A DNA stretch of 64,000 nucleotides from Chelonoidis abingdonii (taxonomy: Eukaryota > Chordata > Testudines > Testudinidae), in assembly GCF_003597395.2 (NCBI RefSeq), contig NC_133778.1, positions 25,619,529 through 25,683,528 on the forward strand, read 5' to 3'. Of this stretch, positions 11,197 to 23,090 are shown piece after piece. Under the pieces are notes generated by a model. That model saw only the letters and a program-made list of their open reading frames with translations. It made no database searches and was not told the origin of the DNA. Made by a program: the position numbers and the translations under genes. Numbering within the stretch: the stretch's first letter is position 1; each line of letters starts with the position of its first letter.

Positions 11197-14100
11197 GCCC
11201 ACATGCCACCAGAGTGGTATGGCACTCAAGAATGATCAGATTTATCACTGTGTCATGACAAAAAAATCTGTTTAATTACTATGTTTGTTGTTTTGTTTTT
11301 GTTAATTGTGTCTTTTCACTGAGTACGATTTGAGCAGGTACAAAGGATGGAAAATGGGCATTATTAATACACAATATGAAAATGGATAGCTATATTTTAT
11401 CACATCCCTTATTTAGCTCTTAGAAAGAGGCATCTGGATTAAGGGATTTTAGAATTGTGTCAGGAAGAAGTAGGTTATTGGAGTGTATTTTCATCTCTGC
11501 TGAATGACTAATAAAGTTCTGAAGAAAGAATACAGTCAGACAACATCCAATGTGTTTGTTTGGTTTGTTGCCTGAATACTTGCAAACCAAGTTCAAGACA
11601 AATGGACTCTAAGTATACTAAGGACTGGCAAAGGATCACAAGGTGCTGATGACTCAGAACAAGTACAGAAGTTAGCATAAAGCTAATGCATCACTACAAT
11701 ATACAACATTAAAGCACTTCCCAAATAGGAAAAATGTAATTTCTATCTATACTTATTGAGCCAACACCATTTCATGCCTTTTGGATATGCACAAAGACAC
11801 AAGATGCTTATTGATTGGAGGGCTCTTTTACAGTGTGTGTGTACTTCAACCACTGGATATTCAAGAAGGAGATATTGTACAAACAATTCCACCCCGAGGG
11901 CTTAGAATGACCTATTGGTTCTTGCCTAATGAATAATGGTATAATTCTGGAAGTGTCTTTTCTGAAAACTGAGCTGAAGAAGGTGATTGGTTGGTAGTTA
12001 GAGAAAGTCATAAGGAGAATGGGCATCATGAAAGACTTCCAGGATAGTAGGAAAAAAACAAAGGTGGAAAACACGTGTACTTTGTGCCCTAAGGCCAAGA
12101 CTGATAAATACAGTTAGCTGGCTCTGCTGATGTTGATAAGTAAATAATTCCCCAATACAAACCAAGCGACAACAACAAAAAATCTCTGATAAGAGATTAA
12201 CTCTGTAGCCAGACCAGATAACATTTCAAAAGGAGATAAGCTCTCCAGGAGAGGCTCCATGCAAATAGAGCAATAGGACATAACCCTGACTAGAGCCTTT
12301 GTAGATTACTATAGTAAGATTTATTATTAACCAGAGCAATGGTGTTTTGCTAGCATATTTATCGTGTTTGCATATGGACTGCTTAACTAAAGAAAACCCT
12401 AAGATTACACTGATATTTGCAGTATTTAACATAGGGATATGTAATGTAAATATAAACGTGGCAGCTTGCAGGAAGCCTGTTTGATGATATAAAGTGCATC
12501 TGCTGCCTTGTATGGTAAGCAAAAACATTTTAAATATTAAATTTTGAGAGTAAATGTGTTAGAAACTTATTTATGTATAGAGCCTAATGCCTGTGGGGTG
12601 TTCTGTTTTTTAAAGAGAGTCATTTCCATAAGAAAAAGCTATGCAATGCCTGTTGCATCATACAATTTTTTTGTCACTCACAATCTCATTCCGAAGCCAT
12701 ATTGCTATGGAGGAGAAATTTTCTTCCTTGGGCTTATAAAAATGTATAGAGCCATGGTTTCTGATCGCTTACAATGTAAAGGACAGGTATAAAAAATAAA
12801 AACAAATCAAGTAACTTTACATTATACAGGCTGAGTGTTTTGAAAAGAACCCCAGAACCAAGAAGGCCAAAGATACTAATACTGCCCTTAAATTTATAAT
12901 GGACATTGCCAAATAAATCAACTGTAGTGATTGGCATACAAATGCAATCACTAATTAGTTGCTGTTTTAAGCAACACAGCTTGAATGTTGGAATGTGTTT
13001 CAGACACTGGAAATTAGGTAATTTTTACAGGACCTGGCCTTCTATACACAGTTTTCAGGGAACAGATTAGATTTCTTGCTGCTTCCAATGTAACATAAGA
13101 GTCTTTACATTTAGTTTAAAAACAAAATCTTATTAGTGTGTTTTTATGCATATTGTTTGCATAAGTGAAAGGCTTTGGCTGAAAATGGGAAACTCCACTA
13201 TAGAACAAACTGTGCTCCCTTCCCTCAGAACTCCATGGACTCACAACAGTGAATCGGAGCCTGTAGCATGGAACATTGTGCTCATGCCCCCTGAAAAACT
13301 GATAGCATGGGTTGGGGCTGGCTGAACCTTACTATGCAGGAGGAGTGGGGATGTACCTGGAGTGTGTCTGGTAAATCCACAACTACACCTATCTTATGAC
13401 AAGGATGAAGGTGAGAGGTGCCTCTCCTGAAGAGGGTCTAGGGCTGTAACAGCAACTATGCAACTACATCACTACCACTCCTCAGGCTGAACGAGAAAGC
13501 CCCTGATCCCAGCAATACTCTTTGCACAAGGTTCAGGGTTTGGGACTAAGTATCCTACAGGTGACAGTAGAGGCCTAAATAGCAGAAATTGAGTACTGCG
13601 CTCTTTTCAAGATCTGTCCCAAGAAGTCCAATTTCTAGCCCTTTCTTAAATAGAAAAGCATGTATGACATTAACTGTTATATCCCTTGAAATCGAGACAA
13701 CTTTGTTCAATAAATGTCAGCTGTCCTATTCAAATATTTCCCAAGCTTAGTATTTCTGGTGTTGCACAGTAAAAAGATTCTTTGAAAACTAGGATTTTTA
13801 AAGGTGCTATACACATTTGAATAGAAATGCTGGTGAACTGCAGAAAGTTGAGGTTTTTTGTTTCTTTTCATTTTGATTTTTTTCATTTTTTATATTGGAG
13901 AATATTATATAACTTTTAATATGACAAAATATTGTAATATATACTGTTTAAATAGTTATATAAATGTACAATATTTAATAAATTTATGTTGTCAGAAATC
14001 CTTTAACATTTCTTTTGCAAAAAATGATTCCCCTTCCTCCCCATTTTCTAGTAAGTGACCACAAAGCTTAACTGTGAGATAACAGAATGCGACGGCAAGT

Positions 14101-15230
14101 GGTAATTAAAGTACATCTTCTCCTGCAGGATAAAGCAGCAATTGTGAAGTAGCATATAATGCATTTGTAATTCTCTGAACAACAGAGGTTTTTTAACTAG
14201 AGTGAATGCGGTTAACAAGGGAAAAGCAAAACTTAGTCAAAGCATTTTCTTGGACCGAAGGTCAAGTGAAATAAAAGCCCCGAGGGTTTAGAGACTCTAG
14301 CAGCATTTAATGATGGCAGCATTAATGCAATCAAAGTTGTCTGTATTGTAGGTCTATTTTGATATCTTGGTGCAGGAGTCCAGATGGAATACACTGGCAG
14401 CCATCCTCTCAGACCCTGGTGTTTACAAATTAAACAATTCAAGAGAATAGCCTTTTAAGATGTTTCATTATTTTGCTTAAGCTGGTAAAATTAATTACAA
14501 AAAGCAGCCACAATCATTTTCTATTAAAGAAATGCTTTCATTGAATAGAAAATCCTATGTCCTAACCAAGTAAGGAAATAAGATCCTCTTTTAACAAAGG
14601 ACTACTCTTTCAGGCTTTTCACACCATGATGTCAGAGATAATTATATTCCAGTGCTTAGCCAATTAAAAAATCTGCTCAATACACTAATATTCACTGAGT
14701 TATTTAAAAGATATTACCTACCATGAGTAATTATATTAGGCTTTGGAGCTATTTTAAATTTTGCAAATAAATAATTTTTCATTTACTGTCAACTAGAAAC
14801 ATTGGCATGATTCTGATTGAAACAGAGGACTGGTTCTCACTTAAACAGATATAAATCAGAAATCACTTCACTTAGCGTTAATGGAGTTTAGCCAATCAGA
14901 GAACTGGAGAATCAGGCCCAAAATATTGATGGCATGCACTGATTTGTTAAGCTGTAATGGATGGACAGGATACATCAGGGAAACAAATACTTCTGATTAT
15001 TGCAGGAATAGCATCATGCCTACTGTAACATTCGAGAAGGTGAAATACAACTAAAGTCTGTCTTTTAGTCTTTAAAAGTAAGGAACTAGTGTCATGGGCA
15101 CCATAAAGCATATCCAGTACTCACACTTTGATTAAAATTATAGCATGTTGTTGCATCTTTATTAAATAATCGCATGAAGAATATTGGAAAACAGAATCCC
15201 ACAGCTAAGTTCCAATCATATGCTGCCTCT
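11197..15230. other. Unannotated AT-rich DNA, no gene seen
   Basis: Several frames of 60-100 codons exist (for example 11808-12098 and 12226-12528, both minus), none with recognisable motifs. A degenerate palindromic repeat may lie at 14829-14925 (GGTTCTCACTTAAACAGATA to AGAGAACTGGAGAATCAGGC). The stretch 13858-13990 is very AT-rich. Confidence 0.5.
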
Positions 15231-15231
15231 T

Positions 15232-15290
15232 GTTTTTATTAAAGAGACAATGTCCTGAGACTGACACGGCTGCAACTACACTGCATACAA
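15232..15290. repeat. Fragment of the interspersed repeat also seen at 55.2 kb
   Basis: GAGACTGACACGGCTGCAAC is the inverse of the GTAGCTGTGTTAGTTTATAT head of the element at 55235-55387, with mismatches. Only this end is preserved. Confidence 0.45.
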
Positions 15291-15836
15291 CAGTAGAAGA
15301 TATCTTGTTTGTATTGTCACTCATCAATTATGTGCTGAACGTAGAATGAAATTGAACAGAATTCAGAACACAACCCTGGTGACAAAGTTGATGGCAATGG
15401 AACGTGCACGACGCAAGTGTGATTTCTGCTGGCTTAATTTTTCAAAGAGTAGGAAAGTGCAAGAATGTTTGAGTATTGTTGCTGGCATCAATCAATGGCA
15501 TGAAACTGTAATTGAGTGCATTCAGGCATTCATTTGAGGAATTGCTTATCTTTATTGAATATCAGTTTCATATAAGTGACAAGTCTGTTTTAATTTTCAG
15601 GTAGAAAATAACCCCCTGAAATTTTAATGGTTACCAAATACAAACCCATGTGAGAAGATATGCCACAGTTTCTGTGAATAACAACAACAACAAAGGCTAA
15701 TTTATTCCAGTAGTTCTTTAAAAGCAAATTCATAAAACCACACTACAGAGAGTGCTTTTAAAAGCTAAACCAATAAAGCTAGCAACTACTATATATAACA
15801 TACCTCCTCCTTTCACACCAAACTCACTTTTGGAGG

Positions 15837-16973
15837 TGTGATGCTGTATGATTCAAAAATGATCACTTATATCATGGATGTTGCACCATTAGACAATCTT
15901 GTACACAGTAGATCATGTAAGGTGTTACCGGAAAAGTTATGTTTTGCTAAATAAGATTATTCTGTTTAAATCAATGTATCATCACTTTACCGGAAATTAT
16001 TAATATTGCCTATGTATCTATATCTCAGATGTGTTTGTTGCTGGCTGGGGTAACAGACGCAAGGTAGTTTATATACAGTCTAGCCAGCACATTTGTGAAT
16101 GGACTACTCAAGTCTGATGGCCCATTAAATACCCTTCACTCTACCAATGAGCCACAGAAAAAACTCATTCCACCCACATAGATCTTCCCGTAGATGCCTC
16201 AGCATTGATATGAGCAATGGCTTTCTCTGGGAGTCCTCAAAGCATGTAAGAATATGTGATATGCTCATGTGACACTGGATTCCATCTTGAGCCAGTAACT
16301 TCCCACAAACTGAGCTGTGAACTTTGCTTGAAACAGAAAATTTCCAAGCACATGGCAAAGGGTATAAAAGACCCCTGGGATGAGTCCATTTTGCCTCTTT
16401 CCTGCTTTGATTCTCTAGACTGTGGATTTACAACTAAAAGGAGCATACTGAACTATGGACTGAGGACTTTCCAATCTTTTGGAAGTCACCAGAGTGAAGT
16501 CTATAACTTCACTGCTACAAACCTGATAAAAGGACTTTGCAATTATTGTATGTATATGATCTATGAACCATTTTAACTCTCCTTCTTTCCTTAATAAACC
16601 TTTAGATACTAGTTACTGAAAGATTGACAGCAGACTGTTGTTTACTGGGTAGGATCTGAGTTATATATTGACCTGACTAAGTGGCTGATCTCTTGAGATT
16701 GTTAGGACCCTATATTTGATTAAATTGGTTTTCAGTAACCACTCGTCATAGAATCCAGTGTCTGGGTGGTGAGACAAAGGCTGAAATGCCTAAATAGGCT
16801 GCATTTTTGATTTCTTGTTAACCAGTGTGGTAAGATAGACATTTATTTTTGCTACTGGTTTGGTATAATCTAATGATAGAATAACCACCAGTTTGGCATG
16901 AGCCTGCCCTATTTTTCACCAGTTTGTCCTGAATCTGGAATTCTCAGCTGTGACCCACTGAGGGATGGTGACA
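15837..16973 (+). mobile_element. Solo LTR
   Basis: About 1.14 kb starting TGTGATGCTGTATG and ending GGATGGTGACA. A TATA box (TATAAAAG, 16363-16370) and a poly(A) signal (AATAAA, 16593-16598) lie about 230 bp apart in the order expected for a promoter and R region, so the plus strand is the transcribed strand. The sequence after the poly(A) signal is colinear with the LTR at 9240-11196. No clear target duplication is visible at these ends, so either boundary may be off by some bases. Frames at 16125-16576 are incidental. Confidence 0.7.
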
Positions 16974-17490
16974 GTAGAGTGTCACACGATGCCATTTACA
17001 GTATTAATAAAATACAATATTGCATAAATTAGAATATGTAAAGTGTATGATATTAAACTAAGTAGTCAGATACTCAAAATGGCAAAAGGCCACTGAAAAT
17101 CAACATTTAATATTGGAATTTATTGGCCAATTTTAAATCGTATCCTGGCTGACTACAATGTCTATTCACAAAATATCAGAGTATTTTGCATGATCTGAAT
17201 AGATAGCTTTGGAATTGCTGTGCAAGCTCCGGGGAAAGACAGCATGAGAAAAGAAAGTTTGGGAAGGCTGATGGAATTATAGTTCCTCCAGCCTGCAGAG
17301 TCATTTGTTTACAGCATATTGGCCTTTGAAAAATACAGAGAATATCCTCTTTCCATAGCATTTTCATTAACAGTATAGCCTAGCAATTATTATTACTAAG
17401 TATTTATATAACGTGGTCAGCATACATATTGTACAATTGGTGAGCTGTGCAACTGAAAATAAGTCCATAACTTCCCCCAGACATGTCACG
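16974..17490. other. Unannotated AT-rich DNA
   Basis: No repeat or coding signal recognised. A 63-codon minus-strand frame at 17176-17367 has no domain. Confidence 0.45.
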
Positions 17491-17499
17491 CACTTTGGT

Positions 17500-18400
17500 T
17501 GTAATATCTGCTCTGGTTTTCTTTAAAGATTTCATAACAACTCATCTTCTGTCTTCCATGTATATTTTGGGCTCTTTGGTTTTCTGGTTCTTTTTGTAGT
17601 TGAAAAGTGACACTGATTTTAAATTAAAGTCCAAACGCTTCTGGTCTTTCATTAGGCCTGAAATGGATTTTAAAAGTTATATTTTCCTGGCTCTAATGCC
17701 TTCATCTGGGGCTTTTTTTGTTTAGGTGCACTATCAGTGCTTGAACTCCAGATTTCGCCACAGCAGAGTGTCATACTGCAGGCTTAGCATAAGCTGACCT
17801 TGCAGGATGGCACCTCAAATGGATCCAGGATAGTATCTGTAAGATTCATCTAGGATTCTGTTAGTGAGTTGATACTATTATTTCAAACATGAGAGTAAAA
17901 GCTTCCCTTCCCCCACCCACACAACAGCCAGATTCTTAACATGTTGTTATTGAAGTTCCACCAGGTCACAACAGCTGGAATCAGTTGTAGAAGAGCCTAT
18001 CCTAAATCTCTTTGTAATTTAGATACAACAGAAGAGTGCTTGAAATGTCTAATCAGCTTCTGGTTTTTGTTCTAACCTCACATCCTTGATGCAAAGCAGC
18101 CAGGCATGTGCAAAATATCCCACTCTGTGTTCATTAGAATCATTTGCACCTTTTATTCTGCTAGGGGTCATGTAGATATTACCAATATCTTTGTTAACCT
18201 ATCATTTTTCAACCATACCAAAAATGTTTCCAAAATGGCAGCTTCCGTGCCTTTGCTGTAGAATGCCAGTGAAGTACAGCTCTTCTACTTGAGAATGCTG
18301 GTGTCCAGCTAGCACCTCAACTGTAGGACTATTCTTCCTCTTGTGGTTTAAAGTCATGGAAAGTGACTTCTGGCTATGCTGTGGTTATTTTAACTTGTAA
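17500..18400 (-). pseudogene. Decayed hAT transposase relic
   Basis: Read on the minus strand, 18079-18114 encodes FAHAWLLCIKDV. About 30 bp further on (18045 to 17940), a second frame encodes KHSSVVSKLQRDLG, then a stop, then LIPAVVTWWNFNNNM (17984-17940). The order (an AH-x-L-x-L-type segment, then KHSS...L-Q, then LI-x-D-V-x-TRWNS-like) matches the core of BED-type hAT transposases. Here the usual Arg of the TRW motif is Trp, there is an in-frame stop, and the two blocks lie in different frames, so it is a pseudogene. Outer limits are approximate: only 17930-18120 is well supported, and neither the zinc-finger end nor the dimerisation end is convincing. No terminal inverted repeats were found. 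Confidence 0.55.
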
Positions 18401-19520
18401 AGTCTTTCCTCCAGACAAGTACCAACTGTCATAACCTCAACTGCCCAGTTGGTCTCTCAGTCTTCAAAAGTAACCAATCATGGCACTTGGTAGATTTAGC
18501 ATAACACCTCAACATACCCTATTTGATAGTCTTACATCTTTTTTCAAAAAATTGTCCAAGTCATTTTAAATACCTTTTCTAATGATAGATGTGGATTTGT
18601 GTACAAAATCAAAACTGATTTGGGCATTCATACCATCCCTGATCAATTCACTCTTGCATTCATTTGTTCAGTACTTTAGCTCTGGGATTGACCTAATATA
18701 CATATTGAACTTTTCCAAGACATTTCCATTATTTTAATTCACTGGGAGTCAGGCTTTTATTGCATGGTTATGCAGAGATGAGTGCTCTTTATGCTCTCCT
18801 GCTCCACTTTATGGTTTGCTCACTTACAGATTGCAGGTAATTGCCCTGTTGTGTGCCAAACAGTCTATCTTGATAGATACCAATTTTGTGCAATTTATAT
18901 GGAGGAGGTATCCTTCATGATTTTTCCATATAAATTAAATCTAAATCGTCTCTAGGTGGGGCATAAATCACTCATGAATGAAGTCATAGGTGGATAACTA
19001 TATGGAACCAGCAACAATATTTCACTTTAGGCAGCAACAGAGATATATATTTCTTCTGGAAATATAATATACATCTATACGTCCACAGGAGAAATGTTTG
19101 ATCCAAGCCTCTGATGTCATTTTTATTTCGGAATATCATAATGTTCAAAGTAAACTCAGAGCAACAAAGCATTAAATAATGTAACTGTAGTCATCATATG
19201 GATAAAATGTTTCCTAAAAGATGGCAGAAACCTCCAGTCAGTGAGAGCTGACAGCACTCAGTCTTGTTCAAGAAGCATTCAACACCTTGCAAATCAGGCC
19301 AATATTCAGCAGTGGCTTAAGAAACAAAGCCACTTGAATAGCAAATCAACAAAAGAGATCAGAAATCTTTACAGATTATCTCTTTGAGAATAAAATTTAA
19401 ATATAAAAATGGGGATTAGATGGTAAATATTTTTATATATACACACACTTTAAAACTGGTATAGTTATTTTAAATTCAGTACAATAGATTTTTAACTGTA
19501 AATTCATATAGATATAGGGA
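18401..19520. other. Unannotated AT-rich DNA
   Basis: Possibly includes the N-terminal portion of the hAT relic, but nothing is recognisable by eye. No other repeat seen. Confidence 0.4.
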
Positions 19521-19523
19521 CAG

Positions 19524-19676
19524 ATTTAGGCACCTAAAGATGCAGATAGGCAGCTAGTGGGATTGAAAAAAGTGCCTGAGTGAGTTATGTTCCTAACTCA
19601 CTCAGGCACTTTTGTCAAACCCGCTAGACTCCTATTTGCATCAGTAGGTGCTTAAACGGCTGTGTAAATATAGCCC
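19524..19676. repeat. Foldback MITE with perfect hairpin
   Basis: The core is a perfect inverted repeat: AAAAGTGCCTGAGTGAGTTA at 19568-19587 and its exact complement at 19594-19613, separated by the 6-base loop TGTTCC. Outer arms are weaker: TTAGGCACCTAAAGATGCAG on the left and an inverse CTATTTGCATCAGTAGGTGC on the right. I recognise the GGCACCTAA phrase from palindromic repeats common in turtles. Family name unknown. Confidence 0.75.
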
Positions 19677-19771
19677 ATAATTCACAGAACTTTACTGTGA
19701 CAATAAAATTATATTACTCTTCCAAAATAAGTGTGTTGGTGACAAATAGAAAATATTATCAACATAAACCA

Positions 19772-20025
19772 ACATTTTCAAAGTTAGATGCCTAAAGTTA
19801 GGCCCCTAAGCAAAAAGGAACCTGATCTTCAAAGGTACTGAAAAAACACAGCTCCCGTGAGGTCAATGATGCAACATATTTATTTTGAAAGTGGGAGATT
19901 TCCGTGGAACTTAAAGGCAGTGGCAGTTTCTGGTGCTGAGCTCTGAAAGCCAGGCCACCTGTATTTACCTGCCTAAATATGGATTTAGGTGCCAACTTCA
20001 GGTTACCCCAATTTGGCTGAAATGT
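19772..20025. repeat. Second foldback repeat of the GCCTAA type
   Basis: Left arm TTAGATGCCTAAAGTTAGGC and right arm GCCTAAATATGGATTTAGG followed by TGCCAACTTCAGG are inverse and degenerate, with about 180 bp between them. It lies 100 bp from the preceding element and shares the TAGGCNCCTAA phrase. A 65-codon minus frame is incidental. Confidence 0.5.
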
Positions 20026-21510
20026 ATAACTAGATAATTGTGATAAAAATAAATAGTTTAAAAAAAAAAAACCTCCAGTGTTCCAAAATTAATTTAATAC
20101 TAGACAAAGTTATGGATTTTTTCCTTTCACATTATTCATGATGAAAAAATACAAGATACTTGAAACAATAATGCTGATTTTCCTCACATTTACCTTTTTA
20201 TTTATGCTGGTGGACTTTATGGACTTCAATGGAGTTCCTCCAGACTTAGGGCCAAAACCAATTTCCATTAAAAATCAATGGAAATCTTTCCCTGGATGCT
20301 GGATTTGGGTCTCAAACCTGGCAGAATCAGACTGAATAATATATTGAGGTGTAATCTGACATTACCAGCCAATGTAGTTCTGCCAAGGAGTAAAGTTTTA
20401 GTATAAGGAAAATGAATCTGTTGTTGTCTTTGTCTTATCCTGCAATAATCATATCAGATTATCACATCTGAAATAACGTTCTTTGTTAGGGTTTGATCCA
20501 AGCTGTTACTTTGCAGTTATGGATCCAAACATCATTGGGTGGGATTCATGCAAATCACAATCAGACTTTCAACACTATTCCAATTTATAAACATACCAAT
20601 GAATGAACACTTATTTTTAAATTGCGAGACTCCATTATAAAAAAACATCACAGGCCTTTATTCTTTATTTCATTTACTTATTCACTAAAGAAGTTTAGAA
20701 CTCTGCTCTGTGCCATTCACCAAGCCCAGGTTGCTGCAGGACTGTACACTGTGCATGACTTAAGTGCTACATTTTTTATTTCTAAAACCATCAACAATTA
20801 TTAAACTCTTTAGGAATAAATGTCCTTATTAGCATGAAGATTAGAGCATCCAAAGTGCTGTGAAATGTCAACTGCTTGTCAGAAGTCATTTTGAGTGGGC
20901 TCTCTTGACCCATCCTAATTTAAAAGTCTGTTTCACTGGAACAAGTCAGATAATGAGGGCACACAAAAGCAGCTCATTAAATGAGCTATACAAAAAATTT
21001 GTCTTACTAATTGAAAGAGCATAAGCTAAAATTATGGTACCTTAGTTAAACATCCAAAGTGTTCAAAAATGTCATGAGAAATAAATAGGTTCATTTTAGG
21101 ACTGACTTTTTCAGAAGTCTGGAACATTGTGTATTAGAATAAATGAGACTATATAATGAAGCAGAGTCAGAAAGCCTATCAGACTCACAAGAACTTGGTC
21201 AGAGAAGGAGAGATCACAGCTAGGAGAGTCAGGCAGGAATTCAGATCTAGGATGCAAATAAAGTCCCTCATCAGAAGAAAGAATGTGATGAGTAAAGACC
21301 TTTGATGTCTACCTCTTTTAGAGGAGTTTGGAATAACAACAACATAGCAGTAGACCTTTATATTAACTGGAGTAACATCTCAGCCTGGAAGAAAACCTAA
21401 ACTACTAATAAAAACAGCTTTAGTACAACTAAACAGTCATCCTGAAAGAGTTAAATCAGTGGTGATTATACTCAATGTCATTACTGAGCTAAGTCAGAGA
21501 ATATGTAGGT
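20026..21510. other. Unannotated AT-rich DNA
   Basis: An A-run occurs near 20060. Frames at 20138-20335 and 20622-20804 (+) have no recognisable content. A weak foldback may surround 20220-20290 (GGACTTCAATGGAGTTCCTC and TTTCCATTAAAAATCAATGG). Confidence 0.45.
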
Positions 21511-21615
21511 CCTGATTTGGATCTCATTTATATTAGTGTAAATCAGGAGTAACTCCAGTGAAGTCAATGTATTATACCAGTGTAAAACTGGTGTACACGA
21601 GATGAGAATCAGTCC
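21511..21615. repeat. Short palindromic interspersed repeat
   Basis: The left half contains CATTTATATTAGTGTAAATC and AGGAGTAACTCC. The right half contains CAGTGTAAAACTGGTGTACA and GAGATGAGAATCAGTCC, inverse with mismatches. It is the same general class as 55449-55537, built around a GAAGTCAATG core. Confidence 0.6.
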
Positions 21616-22300
21616 TTCAGTTTAGAGATGTCTGGTTTGCTAGTCCCTTATGGTTTTGGGAGACATTGACTAGATAAGCATTTGTTAGGAAAGTTATGGC
21701 TCATTTACTGTTCTTGAGCTATTACTGTTACATACCATCTCTATCTGCTTCATCTATTTCTGATTTTATCCTAGGCCTCCATGTCATTGTGTGTGTGTGT
21801 GTATATTTATATTCATTCACTGATTTATAAAGGTTGTATCTCAAATTGTACTGCTAACACACTTAGGAAGATTGTGATAGGTATGTACTAAACACAAATC
21901 TATATTAATAAAAATAAATACTCCCATACAAACTAGGCCAAAGTGGAGACAATTTATGAATTAATTTGCTAACCTGTTTTTTTTTTTGTTTTGCACCAAG
22001 AGTGCTTGTTTCATTTAGGGACATCATTTCAGGAAAAAAAAAACTGGGGTGGAGTAGGGCAAACTTGTGTCAGCATATAGAGCTTCATATGTGATTATAA
22101 CATTGGGCCAATGTAAAGAGTGACCTATAAAAAGTCTGGGGGGAGACAGACTACTACATCCCTTGCCCCATAGCAAATGAGGCCCGATATTTTATTCATA
22201 AAATAAATAATGCATTGGAGAGAGGAAGAGGCTATTTTCATTTGGGCTGTGAGCTGGCTATCTGATTATGAACACAAGGAGGTTGCATTTGTAACTGATT
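21616..22300. other. Unannotated DNA with a short (GT)n run
   Basis: A GT-dinucleotide run lies at about 21789-21802, with T- and A-runs near 21980 and 22035. No gene seen. Confidence 0.5.
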
Positions 22301-23090
22301 TGTTTATGAGTCAACAGGTTTTTGTAAAGGGAAATTGTGCCTCACCACTCTACTAGAATTCTTTGAGGGGGTCAAACAAACATGTGGACAAGGATGATCC
22401 AGTGGATGTAGTGCACTTAGACTTTCAGAAAGCCTTTGGCAAGGTCCCTCACCATTGGCTCTTATGCAAAGTATGTCACAGGGTAAGAGGGAAGGGTCTT
22501 CTCATGGATCAGTAACTGGTTAAAAGATAGTAAACAAAGGGTAGGAATAAATAGTCAGTTTTCAGAATGGAGAGAGGTAAACAGGGGTGTCCCCATGGGA
22601 TCTGGACTGGCATCAGTACTAGTCAACATATTCATAAATGATCTGGAAAAAGAGGTAAACAGTTAGGTGGCAAAATTTGCAGATGATCTATTCAAGATAC
22701 TACTCATGATAGGTAAGTCCAAAGCAGACTGTGAAGAGTTATAAAGGGATCTCACAAAACTGGGTGACTGTGAAACAAAATGGCAGATGAAATTCAATGT
22801 TGATAAATGCAAAGTAATGCACATTGGAAAACATAATTCAACTATACATATAAAATGATGGTGTCTAAATTAGCAGTTATCACACAAAAAAGAGATCTTG
22901 GAGTTATTGTGGATAGTTCTCTTGAAAACAGCCGCTCAATGTGCAGCAGCAGTCAAAAAAAGATAATGTTGGGAGTCATTAAGAAAGGGACAGATAATAA
23001 GACAGAAAATATCATATTGCTTCTATATAAGATTTGGGCAAATCACAGATATAAGTACTGAATGCAGATGTGGTCACTCCACTATATATA
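22300..23090 (+). mobile_element. CR1 LINE, 5' segment of a split copy (RT region)
   Basis: The coding strand carries a decayed reverse-transcriptase domain: LDFQKAF-like sequence near 22420, GVPMGSGLASVLVNIFIND from about 22586, an in-frame stop, then the catalytic FADD box at 22676-22687. It continues to LGVIVDSSLEN-like sequence at 22897 and breaks off at the TATATATA near 23083. The rest of the same CR1 resumes at 26305. CR1 is a non-LTR retrotransposon of the APE type, and copies are usually 5'-truncated like this one. Stops and shifts show it is dead. Confidence 0.85.
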
